Part shown: positions 1 through 8,464 of the stretch, piece after piece
Layout: each line of letters opens with the position of its first letter
How positions within the stretch are numbered: position 1 is the first letter of the stretch
From: Prochlorococcus sp. HOT208_60m_813B04
GTDB taxonomy: Bacteria; Cyanobacteriota; Cyanobacteriia; PCC-6307; Cyanobiaceae
NCBI GenBank assembly: GCA_002025975.1
Contig: MWOU01000129.1
Span: 1 to 35,261 of the forward strand
Reading direction: 5' to 3'
DNA: 35,261 bases
Program-made: the position numbers and the translations under genes
The notes under the pieces: model-generated
The model's input: only the letters and a program-made list of their open reading frames with translations
Told to the model about the DNA's origin: nothing
Database searches by the model: none

Positions 1-1516
1 TAAAGGAAATATATTCCCAATAACTCTCCAAATATCTCTCTGAGTTTCCGTGAATTGTTCTCATCATTCCTGGCCACGGTTTCTTAATAATTAGATAACC
101 ACCCTCGTTCTCCTTAACCTTATCTCCATTCTTATCGACGATTTCAACTTCGATTCCTGGCAGAGGAAAAGTAGCTGAACCTGGCTTTGTAGCAACTACT
201 CCAGGCAAGGGGCTTATCATCACACCACCAGTCTCAGTTTGCCACCAAGTGTCTACAATAGGACATTTATTCTTACCAATAACATCCTTGTACCATATCC
301 ATGCTTCAGGATTAATTGGTTCTCCTACTGTGCCCAAAAGTCTAAGACTCTCAAGATTATATTTATCAGGGATTTCACGCCCAGACTTCATAAATGCTCT
401 AATTGCAGTTGGTGCAGTATAAAAAATAGAAACCTTATATTTTTGAACAATTTCCCAAAAAGCCCCTAAATTTGAAGGTCTTGGCACTCCCTCATACATT
501 AAGGTTGTAGCACCATTAGATAAAGGCCCATAAACTATGTAACTATGGCCTGTAATCCACCCAACATCAGCAGTACACCAGTAAATATCTTCATCTTTTA
601 AATCAAAAATCCATTTAAATGTCAAATGGGACCAAAGATTGTAACCGCCTGTAGTGTGAACTACACCTTTGGGCTTTCCAGTAGAGCCTGAAGTATAAAG
701 AATAAAAAGTCTATCTTCACTATTCATTATTTCTGGTTCACACTGATCTTTTTGATCTTTTAGTAATTCATGCCACCATAAATCTCTATCAACAACCATC
801 GAAATATTTTTTTTTGTTCGTTGAACAACAACTACTTTTTCAACAACTTTATCTGCCCCACTTTTAATAGCGGCATCAACTGCTTTCTTAAGTTCAATCA
901 CTTTATCTTTTCTAAACCCACCATCAGCAGTAATAACAAATCTTGCGTTTCCATCAATTAACCTATCTTTTAAAGCTTCTGAAGAAAATCCTCCGAAGAC
1001 AACTGAATGAGGGGCGCCAATTCTTGCACAAGCTAACATCGCAAACATCGCTTCAGGAATCATCGGCATATAAATACATACCAAATCTCCTTTTTTTACA
1101 CCAATTGTTTTTAATGCATTAGCTGCTCTACATACCTCTTCTAGAAGTTCTTCATATGTATATTTTTTGCTATCTCCAGGTTCGCCTTCCCATATAAGTG
1201 CGACCTTTCCTCCAAGCCCTCTCTTAATGTGTCTATCTAAGCAGTTATATGTAATATTGAGTTTCCCTTCTTTGAACCATTTAAAAAAGGGGGCATTTTC
1301 GTTATCTAATACAGTTTGAAATGGCTCAAACCAATCTAATTCAGATTTTGCAAAAGATTCCCAAAATTGAATGGGATTATCTGATGCTTGTTTTTTCAGA
1401 CTTAGTAATTCTTCTTGAGAACTAATATTTGAATTTTCTGCAAATTTTTTTGATGGAGGAAAAATTCTCTTTTCTTCAAGTATGTTATTGATTGAATTTT
1501 TTTTATCTAATGACAT
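1..1516 (-). CDS. acs: Acetyl-CoA synthetase (AMP-forming), 3' end beyond the left edge
   Basis: Activates acetate with ATP and CoA to acetyl-CoA through acetyl-adenylate, in the cytoplasm. Reading the minus strand from the ATG at 1516-1514 gives an unbroken 505-codon frame to the edge, so roughly the last 150 residues of a family of about 650 are missing. The N-terminus [11 protein letters not shown] is followed by the ACS N-terminal region ([13 protein letters not shown]), the core [12 protein letters not shown], the adenylate-forming P-loop [11 protein letters not shown], and further on [11 protein letters not shown], all hallmarks of AMP-forming acetyl-CoA synthetase. The C-terminal lysine domain lies outside the window. 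It is last of the left minus-strand run but is set 94 bases from sds, so it may have its own promoter. In a photoautotroph it probably salvages acetate; that role is inference. Confidence 0.95.
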   Translation of the reverse strand, partial: MSLDKKNSINNILEEKRIFPPSKKFAENSNISSQEELLSLKKQASDNPIQFWESFAKSELDWFEPFQTVLDNENAPFFKWFKEGKLNITYNCLDRHIKRGLGGKVALIWEGEPGDSKKYTYEELLEEVCRAANALKTIGVKKGDLVCIYMPMIPEAMFAMLACARIGAPHSVVFGGFSSEALKDRLIDGNARFVITADGGFRKDKVIELKKAVDAAIKSGADKVVEKVVVVQRTKKNISMVVDRDLWWHELLKDQKDQCEPEIMNSEDRLFILYTSGSTGKPKGVVHTTGGYNLWSHLTFKWIFDLKDEDIYWCTADVGWITGHSYIVYGPLSNGATTLMYEGVPRPSNLGAFWEIVQKYKVSIFYTAPTAIRAFMKSGREIPDKYNLESLRLLGTVGEPINPEAWIWYKDVIGKNKCPIVDTWWQTETGGVMISPLPGVVATKPGSATFPLPGIEVEIVDKNGDKVKENEGGYLIIKKPWPGMMRTIHGNSERYLESYWEYISF

Positions 1517-1610
1517 TAAGTAAATCTATGCTTAATAAATTTAGTTGAAAAATTTAGGGTTTTCAAAAATTTTAATATTAATTTAGCTCAAAGATTTATT
1601 TCTAATAGAT
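1517..1610 (-). promoter_or_regulatory. acs upstream gap: weak promoter candidate and small hairpin
   Basis: This 94-base gap separates sds from acs. On the minus strand TTGAAA (1566-1561) is followed after 17 bases by TAAATT (1543-1538), a 5/6 and 4/6 match to -35 and -10 boxes and well placed for acs. The same -35 hexamer lies in a 7-bp perfect inverted repeat (TTGAAAA at 1545-1551, TTTTCAA at 1560-1566, 8-base loop). The hairpin has no following T-run in the sds direction, so it is a poor intrinsic terminator. All of it is AT-rich and could be chance. Confidence 0.3.
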
Positions 1611-2582
1611 CTAATAAATACGGCTTAGAACAAATTCGGGAAGAGCCATTAAAGCTCTTTTATATTCTGAATCAGGAAGCCAAATTATAGCTTCTTTAGA
1701 AAGCATTGCAAAATCCTCAGCTAGTTTCCTTGAACTTTCAATAGCTTTAGAATTCATGATGATATTAAGAGCATCATCTAAATCATCTTTTTCAGCAAGT
1801 TCTCTGTTTATAAGAACTGACAATTGTGTATTTTCTTCTAAGGCATATAAAACTGGGGCGGTAAGATAACCACTAGCAAGGTCACTTACAGCAGGTTTTC
1901 CAAGTTGTTTATCATTTCCTGTAAAATCAAGAATGTCATCTACAACTTGGAATGCCAAACCAATATTTTTGCCAAAATCGTATAACGAGGTTAAGTTTTC
2001 GTCATTAATTCCACTCAAAACTCCAGCTGCTTTGCAACTATTTGCTATTAATGATGCTGTCTTACAATAACTTTTATTGATGTATTTGGAAAAAGATTGA
2101 GCCGAATCAAATCTATTTAAATTTTGTTTAATTTCACCCTCTGCTAAATCCATTATTACTTTACTAAGTAATTTAACTACATTTACATTGTCAAGATTTG
2201 CTAGGTGCCAACTTGCTTGAGCGAATAAAAAGTCCCCCGCCAAAACAGCTACTCTGGTATTAAATCTACTATGAACTGTATCTACTCCTCTTCTTGTAGA
2301 CGCCTCATCAACAACATCATCATGAACTAATGAGGCTGTATGAATCATCTCAGTTATTTCAGCAAGCCTTTTATGTTTGGTTGTCAAGCAAAACTCAGGA
2401 GATATAGCTTTTGAAATCAAAAAAACTATACCAGGTCTCAACCTTTTCCCCCCAGCACTAAAAAGGTGTTCTGCTGCAGCTTGAAGAATTGGGTGACCAG
2501 CTCCTATTAGATTTTTCAGTTCTAAAATAAGATCATCAAGATCATTTTCAACTGGTTGTAGTAGCTCTGTTACTGTATTCAT
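1611..2582 (-). CDS. sds: Solanesyl diphosphate synthase-type long-chain polyprenyl diphosphate synthase
   Basis: Condenses isopentenyl diphosphate onto allylic diphosphates to make the long prenyl tail, in cyanobacteria chiefly for plastoquinone. The 323-residue protein has GGKRLRP at 44-50, the first Asp-rich motif DDVVD at 88-92 and the second DDILD at 215-219, which bind Mg-diphosphate. Residues just before the first motif are small (Ala83, Ser84), as in long-chain synthases, unlike the bulky aromatic residues there in many short-chain enzymes. The length fits the family. The ATG lies 27 bases after the murI stop, so it probably shares that transcript. The exact chain length (solanesyl or other) cannot be read from sequence. 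A geranylgeranyl synthase (crtE) is the main alternative, but the octaprenyl/solanesyl-like motif context argues against it. Confidence 0.88.
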   Translation of the reverse strand: MNTVTELLQPVENDLDDLILELKNLIGAGHPILQAAAEHLFSAGGKRLRPGIVFLISKAISPEFCLTTKHKRLAEITEMIHTASLVHDDVVDEASTRRGVDTVHSRFNTRVAVLAGDFLFAQASWHLANLDNVNVVKLLSKVIMDLAEGEIKQNLNRFDSAQSFSKYINKSYCKTASLIANSCKAAGVLSGINDENLTSLYDFGKNIGLAFQVVDDILDFTGNDKQLGKPAVSDLASGYLTAPVLYALEENTQLSVLINRELAEKDDLDDALNIIMNSKAIESSRKLAEDFAMLSKEAIIWLPDSEYKRALMALPEFVLSRIY

Positions 2583-2609
2583 GATTAACCTCTTCTATAT
2601 CTTAAGGAA

Positions 2610-3404
2610 TCAAACATTACTTCGGAGGTTAACCAACCTAATTTCTTTATTAATTCCAAGCCAAAATTTTACTTTATTGGAAAACTCATCTCTTTCTGAA
2701 GTAACAAAAAATTTTACATTTTCGAAAGAAATACTCTCATAGCGGTCGGTTTCTGGAATAGCAAAAGATTCATTAAATTTTTTTATTAATGCTACCGATG
2801 GATCAATAATTTTTATATTTGAATCCAATTTTTTTCTTAAAAAGTCATAAATTAAAGGATAGTGACTACATCCAAGTATTAATTCTTCAATATTTTTGTT
2901 TATTAGTGGTCTTAAGTATAAGTTTGAAAGACTATTTAGCTTATCAAGATTTAATTTTTCTTTTTCAATTTCTGATACAAATTTTGGACATTCTTGCTGG
3001 AATATTATCGTATTCTTTTTTTTAGCATTTATAGCTTTCTTGTAAAACGATGATCGAACAGTTGTTTGTGTTGCTAAGACACCAATTATTTGTTTATCAA
3101 CTATTTCCGATACTGAGTTTATAAGATCAAAACAAGGGACCTTTAAATTATCTTCTAGAATATCAAGTGCACATGCATTTGTAGTATTACAAGCAACTAA
3201 AAGTGCATCCAAATTCTTATCAACAAAAAAAGAACAAATCTCCTTTGCAATTAATCTTATCTCTTTAGAATTTTTGTTCCCAAAAGGTATTCTTTTTGTA
3301 TCCGCCAAATAAAAAACTTCTACATCTTTACGTACTTTTAGTAAAGAATTAAGGATAGTAAAACCACCTATTCCGCTATCAAATATACCTATCTTAAGTT
3401 TCAC
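2610..3404 (-). CDS. murI: Glutamate racemase
   Basis: Converts L- to D-glutamate for the peptidoglycan stem peptide, in the cytoplasm. The 264 residues are typical of the family. The N-terminal DSGIGG motif begins at Asp9. The two catalytic cysteines are visible as Cys72 in ACNTTNA and Cys179 in LGCSHYP. The start is GTG and overlaps the stop of the upstream amidase gene in a 4-base GTGA, which implies translational coupling. Its company (a cell-wall amidase upstream, sds downstream) suits an envelope operon. No truncation or missing catalytic residue was seen. Confidence 0.95.
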   Translation of the reverse strand: MKLKIGIFDSGIGGFTILNSLLKVRKDVEVFYLADTKRIPFGNKNSKEIRLIAKEICSFFVDKNLDALLVACNTTNACALDILEDNLKVPCFDLINSVSEIVDKQIIGVLATQTTVRSSFYKKAINAKKKNTIIFQQECPKFVSEIEKEKLNLDKLNSLSNLYLRPLINKNIEELILGCSHYPLIYDFLRKKLDSNIKIIDPSVALIKKFNESFAIPETDRYESISFENVKFFVTSERDEFSNKVKFWLGINKEIRLVNLRSNV

Positions 3405-4486
3405 CCTACTTTATCTAGATATTCAAGGATGCCTTTTGCAATTGCATAGGCTAATCTTTTTCGATGGGTTATTTTTTCTAATCTTCTTGCATCTAATCTT
3501 CCCGTTAAAAATCCAATTTCTACAAGGACTGCGGGCATCCTAGTATTTTTAATTACATAAAATCGACCTTGTTTAACTCCTCGATCAGGACTCCCAGGGG
3601 AAACTCTTAAAATTTGTTTTTGAATTCTTTTCGCGAGTAATCTTCCTCTCCACCCTCTGTAATAAAAGGTTTCCAATCCATTAATGTCTCTTCTTTTACC
3701 TCTTGAGGCATTTGCATGAATACTTACAAAGATATCTGCATCAGTATTATTAGCAATGGAAACTCTTGGAGGCAAATCCAAATCAACGTCATTTGTTCTA
3801 GTCAAACTTACTTTGACGCCTTTCTCAAAAAGTAAATTTTTAACTATTTTTGAAACCTCTAGGACAACATCTGTTTCTCTAATACCACCAATACCTATTG
3901 CTCCTGGGTCAGGACCTCCATGTCCTGGATCGATTACAACCTCAAACTTGTCTCGTTTTACCTCTGGTAGTTTCAAGTAACCATAATTGTTTTTCTTCTT
4001 ATGAATTAAATTTTGATTTGCTTTGATATTTCCTCTTTTCTTATTAACTAAACCTTCACCAATCTTTTTAAATGAATAATTTGGCTTAAATAGTTTAATT
4101 CTCCATCTATTTTGATCTAAGCCAACCATTCGCCAAGTCAAAGGCTTCAAATAAGTCTCTTCATTAAATTCAATTACTAGTCTTGTTTTACCCTTATCTG
4201 GTTTACCTAATCTAATTTCTTTTATTGGGCCATTACCTTTTATTGTTCTGGGATTTTTTAATTCTCCTTGAAAATCTACCCAGAATCTATCTCCCGATAT
4301 TTGGTTAGCCTTCTGAAAGTATGCTTTTAAATTTGTATTTGATTTAGTTCTTAATTCTAAAACCCCATTAGTATTTATAGCCCATGCCGCAAGAGCACTT
4401 GAAGATTTAACCGGAGGGATTGAAGAATTTAAAAATAAAAAAACGGATAAATAACGAAAAAGTTTATTATCTAAAAACTTTATCAT
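3401..4486 (-). CDS. N-acetylmuramoyl-L-alanine amidase with AMIN domain, exported
   Basis: Zinc hydrolase that cuts the bond between N-acetylmuramic acid and the stem peptide, used in daughter-cell separation and wall remodelling. The 361-residue protein starts with a charged then hydrophobic signal-like stretch (about 1-33), followed by an AMIN-type domain (about 35-135) that targets septal wall, a basic linker (about 140-180), and an Amidase_3 catalytic domain (about 182-360). The zinc and catalytic residues are visible: His189 in DPGHGG, Glu204 in ETDVV, His257 in SIHANAS and Glu323 in VEIGFLTG. The ATG shares one base with the preceding nitrilase stop and its own stop overlaps murI by 4 bases. 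This is an AmiC-like architecture; the exact paralogue name is uncertain. Confidence 0.92.
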   Translation of the reverse strand: MIKFLDNKLFRYLSVFLFLNSSIPPVKSSSALAAWAINTNGVLELRTKSNTNLKAYFQKANQISGDRFWVDFQGELKNPRTIKGNGPIKEIRLGKPDKGKTRLVIEFNEETYLKPLTWRMVGLDQNRWRIKLFKPNYSFKKIGEGLVNKKRGNIKANQNLIHKKKNNYGYLKLPEVKRDKFEVVIDPGHGGPDPGAIGIGGIRETDVVLEVSKIVKNLLFEKGVKVSLTRTNDVDLDLPPRVSIANNTDADIFVSIHANASRGKRRDINGLETFYYRGWRGRLLAKRIQKQILRVSPGSPDRGVKQGRFYVIKNTRMPAVLVEIGFLTGRLDARRLEKITHRKRLAYAIAKGILEYLDKVG

Positions 4487-5313
4487 TAGTTTGAAAACAA
4501 TTTGTTTTTTCTATGTTTAAGGCTTGGCATCTGCTCCCTAATTTTCTTTACTCTTTCCTTATCAGCAGGTGCTATTGCAGCTCCCTGAGTTTTTCCGGCA
4601 TCAGATAAAACTGTACCCCAAGGGTCAATTACCATTGCATGACCATGACTTTGCCTTCTTCCATAATGAATGCCAGTTTGAGCTGGAGCAACTACATATG
4701 CTGTATTCTCAATTGCTCTTGCTTGAAGTAAGATTTGCCAATGATCTTTTCCAGTAAATGCTGTAAAAGCTGCGGGAATCATAATTAGCTCTGCACCATT
4801 GGAAGACAAATATCTATAGAGTTCAGGAAATCTAACGTCATAACAAATCGATAATCCTATTTTGCATAAACCTGGTACATCTACAACAGGTGGATAATCG
4901 GCTCCAGATAAAATAGTGGATGATTCCTTATATAGATTTCCATCTGGCAAATCAACATCAAACAAATGAATCTTGTCGTATTTTGCCAAAATCTGTCCAT
5001 CTTTCCCAAATAAGGCTGACCTATTAAAAGTATGACTATCATCACCAGCAGGGACAGGATACCCTCCTCCCAAAAGAAATACTTGATATCTTTGTGACAT
5101 AGTTTTTAGAAAATTTGTACACTTCTCTGACAATTCAGAAGCCAATCTAAGTTTTTCATCATCTCCTCCTAAAAAAGCAAAATTCTCAGGCAATCCTATT
5201 AACTCAGCACCTCTTCTAGCAGCTAATTCAATCTGTTCTTCTGCTTCAGCAAAATTTGCTTCAACATTTGAAGTACTTGTAATTTGCAATGCAGCTACCA
5301 AAAAATCAGTCAA
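4486..5313 (-). CDS. Nitrilase-superfamily carbon-nitrogen hydrolase (Nit1/Nit2-like)
   Basis: A cytoplasmic amidase of the nitrilase superfamily. The Glu-Lys-Cys triad is visible as Glu43 (LPENF), Lys114 (YDKIHLFD) and Cys157 (SICYDVRFPELYR). The YDVRFPELYR signature and 275-residue length match the Nit1/Nit2 group, which hydrolyses deaminated glutathione or omega-amides such as alpha-ketoglutaramate. A metabolite-repair role is therefore likely but substrate is inference. The start is TTG at 5313; an AGGAG lies 7 bases upstream, which supports this start even though it is not ATG. The gene begins 30 bases after comB and shares one base with the following amidase gene. Confidence 0.88.
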   Translation of the reverse strand: MTDFLVAALQITSTSNVEANFAEAEEQIELAARRGAELIGLPENFAFLGGDDEKLRLASELSEKCTNFLKTMSQRYQVFLLGGGYPVPAGDDSHTFNRSALFGKDGQILAKYDKIHLFDVDLPDGNLYKESSTILSGADYPPVVDVPGLCKIGLSICYDVRFPELYRYLSSNGAELIMIPAAFTAFTGKDHWQILLQARAIENTAYVVAPAQTGIHYGRRQSHGHAMVIDPWGTVLSDAGKTQGAAIAPADKERVKKIREQMPSLKHRKNKLFSN

Positions 5314-5320
5314 GACTTTA

Positions 5321-5325
5321 CTCCT
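5321..5325 (-). promoter_or_regulatory. Ribosome binding site deciding the TTG start of the nitrilase gene
   Basis: The minus strand reads AGGAG here, separated by 7 bases from the TTG at 5313-5311. Clear Shine-Dalgarno sites are otherwise scarce before genes in this window, so the match supports a non-ATG start. Confidence 0.6.
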
Positions 5326-5343
5326 AATGAACCAAATCGTAAA

Positions 5344-6078
5344 TCATGATGCACGAATCACGCCTCTTTCAACTTGAGCAGGAACAATATCTAAGCAATC
5401 AAGTTCAGAGCAACATTTAAAATCATCCTCATAATCTCCAAGACTTGTCAATCTTTTGCCATGGGTTGCTGTTTTTAAACATTTCAAAATATCATTTTTC
5501 CAGACATCCCAAAGTGCCAAAGCAGCTTGTAATTCGTCATTCAGAATATTAATTTCAAAATCACAGCTCTGTTTTAAGTATGAGGCCAAAGCACCAGCAG
5601 CCAAAGAATCCTCAAGTGAATAAGAGCCTTCCCAACCACTACCAAGTATTAAAACATTTTCACTTTTTAATGTAATGATTTTCTCGGCAACTGCTTTCCT
5701 ATTTGGGAGACCCATAGCAAATAAATGCTTAGCATTTTGAACTTTTTGCAATGATTTAGTCCCATTAGTCGTACTCATAAATAGTCTTTTACCATTAACA
5801 ACTTTTTTTGTAACTGATAAAGGAGAATTACCTAAATCAAAACCCTCAATCTTCTTTCCACCTCTCTCTCCAAGCATTAGTCTCTTTTCAGCTTGCCAGT
5901 TAATCGCAGATTTTTTTAATAAATCTAAATCTGCAAAAACTTGTATTGAATCAGCTCCATTTTTTAAAGCCCAAGAAATTGTTGTAGTAGCTCTTAAAAC
6001 ATCAATGACAACTGCGATGTCTGGACTATTTTCAGGAACATCCTTTGCAACGTGATAATAAGTAAGATTAATAATCAA
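5344..6078 (-). CDS. comB: ComB-family 2-phosphosulfolactate phosphatase-like protein
   Basis: Homologous to ComB, the Mg-dependent phosphatase that turns 2-phosphosulfolactate into sulfolactate in coenzyme M synthesis. The family signature stretches are visible: AVVIDVLRATTTI (about 22-34), MLGERGGKKIEGFDLGNSP (about 71-89) and STTNGTKSL (about 102-110). The 244-residue length is normal. Cyanobacteria do not make coenzyme M, and no comA or comC-like gene is in the window, so the substrate here is unknown. The start appears to be TTG at 6078: in-frame stops lie a few codons upstream and no ATG precedes the conserved region. A perfect TATAAT lies 17 bases upstream. It heads the comB-nitrilase-amidase-murI-sds run. 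Confidence 0.85.
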   Translation of the reverse strand: MIINLTYYHVAKDVPENSPDIAVVIDVLRATTTISWALKNGADSIQVFADLDLLKKSAINWQAEKRLMLGERGGKKIEGFDLGNSPLSVTKKVVNGKRLFMSTTNGTKSLQKVQNAKHLFAMGLPNRKAVAEKIITLKSENVLILGSGWEGSYSLEDSLAAGALASYLKQSCDFEINILNDELQAALALWDVWKNDILKCLKTATHGKRLTSLGDYEDDFKCCSELDCLDIVPAQVERGVIRAS

Positions 6079-6095
6079 ATCCTTTTTCTGAATTT

Positions 6096-6101
6096 ATTAT
6101 A
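6096..6101 (-). promoter_or_regulatory. Candidate -10 box for the comB operon
   Basis: The minus strand reads a perfect TATAAT here. It predicts a start of transcription about 10 bases before the TTG of comB. No good -35 hexamer is visible at 17-base spacing. The AT-rich background lowers certainty. Confidence 0.4.
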
Positions 6102-6134
6102 GAAAACAGTTACTTAATTTGATTATTTTTTTTT

Positions 6135-6176
6135 TAAAAACAAACTTATTGATAATATAAAAATAATTTGTTTTTA
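6135..6176. promoter_or_regulatory. 10-bp perfect inverted repeat between comB and aroA, operator or hairpin candidate
   Basis: TAAAAACAAA (6135-6144) and TTTGTTTTTA (6167-6176) are exact inverted copies around a 22-base centre. The centre contains GATAAT (6151-6156), a possible -10 box for aroA, whose ATG is at 6207. A run of ten T (6126-6135) precedes the left arm. The layout resembles a symmetrical operator over a promoter, but the arms are nearly all A/T and the repeat could be chance. Confidence 0.35.
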
Positions 6177-6206
6177 CAGAAATCTTATCAAGTAATTAAT
6201 TTGAAA

Positions 6207-7517
6207 ATGAATAATATCCGCACAATAAAAGGTGGAGTTAATTTAAAAGGAAAAGTAAAAGTACCTGGAGATAAATCTATTTCTCATAGAGCTCTAATAA
6301 TAGGAAGTATTGCTAAGGGTGAGACGACTATTGAGGGGTTCTTACATTCTGAAGATCCACTTTCAACTGCTGATTGTCTAAGAAAGTTAGGTGTAAATAT
6401 ACCAGAAATAAAAAAAAATGAGCCTTTTACGATTTCAGGATTGGGTCTTGATGGATTAAAAGAGCCAAAAGAAATTCTCAATTGTGGAAATTCAGGAACC
6501 ACTATGAGGTTATTAATGGGTTTATTAGCCGCGCAAGAAGGTAAGAATTTCATCTTAACCGGGGACGCTTCTCTTAACGAAAGGCCAATGAAAAGAGTTG
6601 GCAAACCGTTATCTTTGATGGGTGGCAAAATTTATGGAAGGGATGGCGATAATAAAGCTCCAATCTCAATTAATGGGAAAAAACTTAAGGGATGTGTTAT
6701 TGGAACTCCAGTAGCAAGTGCTCAAGTGAAATCGGCAATATTATTGGCAGGCCTTAATGCTTCTGGAACTACTTCTGTAATTGAACCAGCATCTTCAAGA
6801 GATCATACTGAAAGAATGCTAAAAGCATTTGGAGCAGACATCAGTATCAGAGGGGAATTAGGAAGGAATGTAGTTATCAAGTCAGGGAGCAACTTAATTG
6901 GTCAGAGAATATTGATTCCTGGAGACATAAGCTCTGCTTCTTTTTGGATGATTGCTGCATCTATTGTTCCAAATTCAGAGGTTTTAATTCAGAATGTCGG
7001 ATTAAATCCCACTAGAACAGGGATTTTAAATGTAATGGATTCAATGGGGTGCAATTATGAGATTTTAGATAAAACGACTATTGCAGGTGAACCAATTGGA
7101 TCTATTAAAGTAAAGACTTCAAATAATTTAAGATCATTCACTATTGAAGGAGATATTCTCCCAAAACTTATAGATGAAATTCCTATCCTTACTGTAGCTG
7201 CCTGTTTTTGTAATGGAGTTTCTGAAATTAAGGATGCACAAGAATTAAGAGTTAAGGAGACAGATCGATTAAAAGTCATGGCAAGACAGTTACAAAAATT
7301 CGGCGCTGAAATAACAGAAAAAGAGGATGGGTTAATTATTAATGGGCAATCAAGATTTCATTCTGCGGAGGTAGATAGTGAGACAGATCATCGAGTTGCA
7401 ATGAGTCTTGCCGTTGCCTCACTTCTTGCTAAAGGTACCTCAAAAATCATGAGATCTGATGCTGCTAGCGTCTCGTATCCCACTTTTTGGGAAGAGCTGG
7501 CTAAACTAACACACTAG
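6207..7517 (+). CDS. aroA: 3-phosphoshikimate 1-carboxyvinyltransferase (EPSP synthase)
   Basis: Joins phosphoenolpyruvate and shikimate-3-phosphate to give EPSP on the route to chorismate, which also feeds phylloquinone synthesis through menD in this window. Visible motifs are [11 protein letters not shown] near the N-terminus, [32 protein letters not shown], the PEP-binding RVKETDRL, and DHRVAMSLA near the C-terminus. From the ATG at 6207 the protein is 436 residues, the normal size. An in-frame TTG at 6168 would add 13 residues lying in the inverted repeat and promoter-like region; I prefer the ATG. The GNSGTT loop resembles the Bacillus-like class more than the enteric type. A run of nine A at 6410-6418 is in frame. 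The methyltransferase gene begins 16 bases downstream. Confidence 0.95.
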   Translation: MNNIRTIKGGVNLKGKVKVPGDKSISHRALIIGSIAKGETTIEGFLHSEDPLSTADCLRKLGVNIPEIKKNEPFTISGLGLDGLKEPKEILNCGNSGTTMRLLMGLLAAQEGKNFILTGDASLNERPMKRVGKPLSLMGGKIYGRDGDNKAPISINGKKLKGCVIGTPVASAQVKSAILLAGLNASGTTSVIEPASSRDHTERMLKAFGADISIRGELGRNVVIKSGSNLIGQRILIPGDISSASFWMIAASIVPNSEVLIQNVGLNPTRTGILNVMDSMGCNYEILDKTTIAGEPIGSIKVKTSNNLRSFTIEGDILPKLIDEIPILTVAACFCNGVSEIKDAQELRVKETDRLKVMARQLQKFGAEITEKEDGLIINGQSRFHSAEVDSETDHRVAMSLAVASLLAKGTSKIMRSDAASVSYPTFWEELAKLTH

Positions 7518-7533
7518 CTAGCCTAAAAAGTTT

Positions 7534-8439
7534 TTGTCTGAATTAATAGAAGTTTTAACTAAAGATGGTAGTTACTCTTTAAAGAGTGTGTTTTTCCAAG
7601 AGAACTTCCATAGTTCATTGGGCGCACTGGAGGAAACAAAGTCAAAGTTTACAGCTACTTCTAATTTGCAAAGATTTAAAGGCAAATCTCTTAATGCTTT
7701 GGATATATGTTTTGGTTTAGGATACAATTCCGCTTCTTTATTAGATGAATTAATTAAACAAAAATCATATTTAAATTTGTATGCATTGGAGATTGATAAA
7801 AAGCCTATTGAATATTCGCTTAGAAATGAATCTTTCCTTAAATTATGGGATCCAAAAGTCAAAAAAATATTTGGATCACTTTATCGAAAAGATTACTTTG
7901 AGGATCAATTTTTTAAATGCAGTATTTTGTGGGGTGATGCTAGAGAAAAAATCAATATTATTCCTTCCTCTATTAAATTCGATCTGATTTATTTAGATGG
8001 TTTTTCTCCTCAAAAATGCCCACAAGTATGGACCATTGAATTTTTATCCAAAGTCACAGAAAATCTTAATCCTCAGGGTTATTTAATAACTTATTCTTCA
8101 TCAGCGGCAGTAAGAAAAACCCTAAGAAATCTTGGATTAGAAATTTTCACTATTAAGCCAAGTTTTAAAAACAGACCTTTTTGGAGCCAGGGAACTGTCG
8201 CAATATCAAAATTTGATAAGAATAAATTGAAAACTAATTTTAATTTTGAAAAGTTATCTTTAATGGAAGAAGAACATCTCTTAACTAAAGCTAGTATTCC
8301 ATATAGAGATCAAGATTTTAACTCAAGTAAAGACGATATAATCAGGAGAAGATTAGATGAACAATTATCCTCAGATCTATTATCTACAAATAAATGGAGA
8401 GAGAAGTGGGGAATGACGAAGTTATCCTTTAAGAGTTAG
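7534..8439 (+). CDS. MnmC-type SAM-dependent methyltransferase domain protein, stand-alone
   Basis: Resembles the methyltransferase half of MnmC, which finishes the 5-methylaminomethyl-2-thiouridine modification at tRNA wobble position 34. In 301 residues there is a SAM-binding glycine loop ([12 protein letters not shown], about 56-67), an acidic strand end (ALEIDKK, about 84-90) and the family motif [15 protein letters not shown] (about 152-166). The FAD-dependent oxidase half of enteric MnmC is absent. The last 70 residues contain IPYRDQDF and a basic IIRRRLDEQ stretch seen in cyanobacterial members. The start appears to be TTG at 7534, since no ATG precedes the conserved region. It lies between aroA and glmU on the same strand. 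Function on tRNA is inference from the family. Confidence 0.78.
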   Translation: MSELIEVLTKDGSYSLKSVFFQENFHSSLGALEETKSKFTATSNLQRFKGKSLNALDICFGLGYNSASLLDELIKQKSYLNLYALEIDKKPIEYSLRNESFLKLWDPKVKKIFGSLYRKDYFEDQFFKCSILWGDAREKINIIPSSIKFDLIYLDGFSPQKCPQVWTIEFLSKVTENLNPQGYLITYSSSAAVRKTLRNLGLEIFTIKPSFKNRPFWSQGTVAISKFDKNKLKTNFNFEKLSLMEEEHLLTKASIPYRDQDFNSSKDDIIRRRLDEQLSSDLLSTNKWREKWGMTKLSFKS

Positions 8440-8464
8440 ATTTAAATTAGGATTTCAAATAAAC

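Noticed and set aside
239-469. Plus-strand 76-codon frame
   Set aside because: It lies opposite acs, has no recognisable domain, and the minus-strand reading is clearly acetyl-CoA synthetase.
1545-1566. Hairpin after sds as an intrinsic terminator
   Set aside because: Stem is A/T-rich and not followed by a T-run in the sds direction.
6126-6135. T10 run as a terminator
   Set aside because: It has no GC-rich hairpin before it and lies between divergent genes, where no terminator is expected.
6168-6206. Upstream TTG start for aroA adding 13 residues
   Set aside because: The extra residues lie in the inverted repeat and promoter-like DNA; the ATG at 6207 gives the usual 436-residue length.
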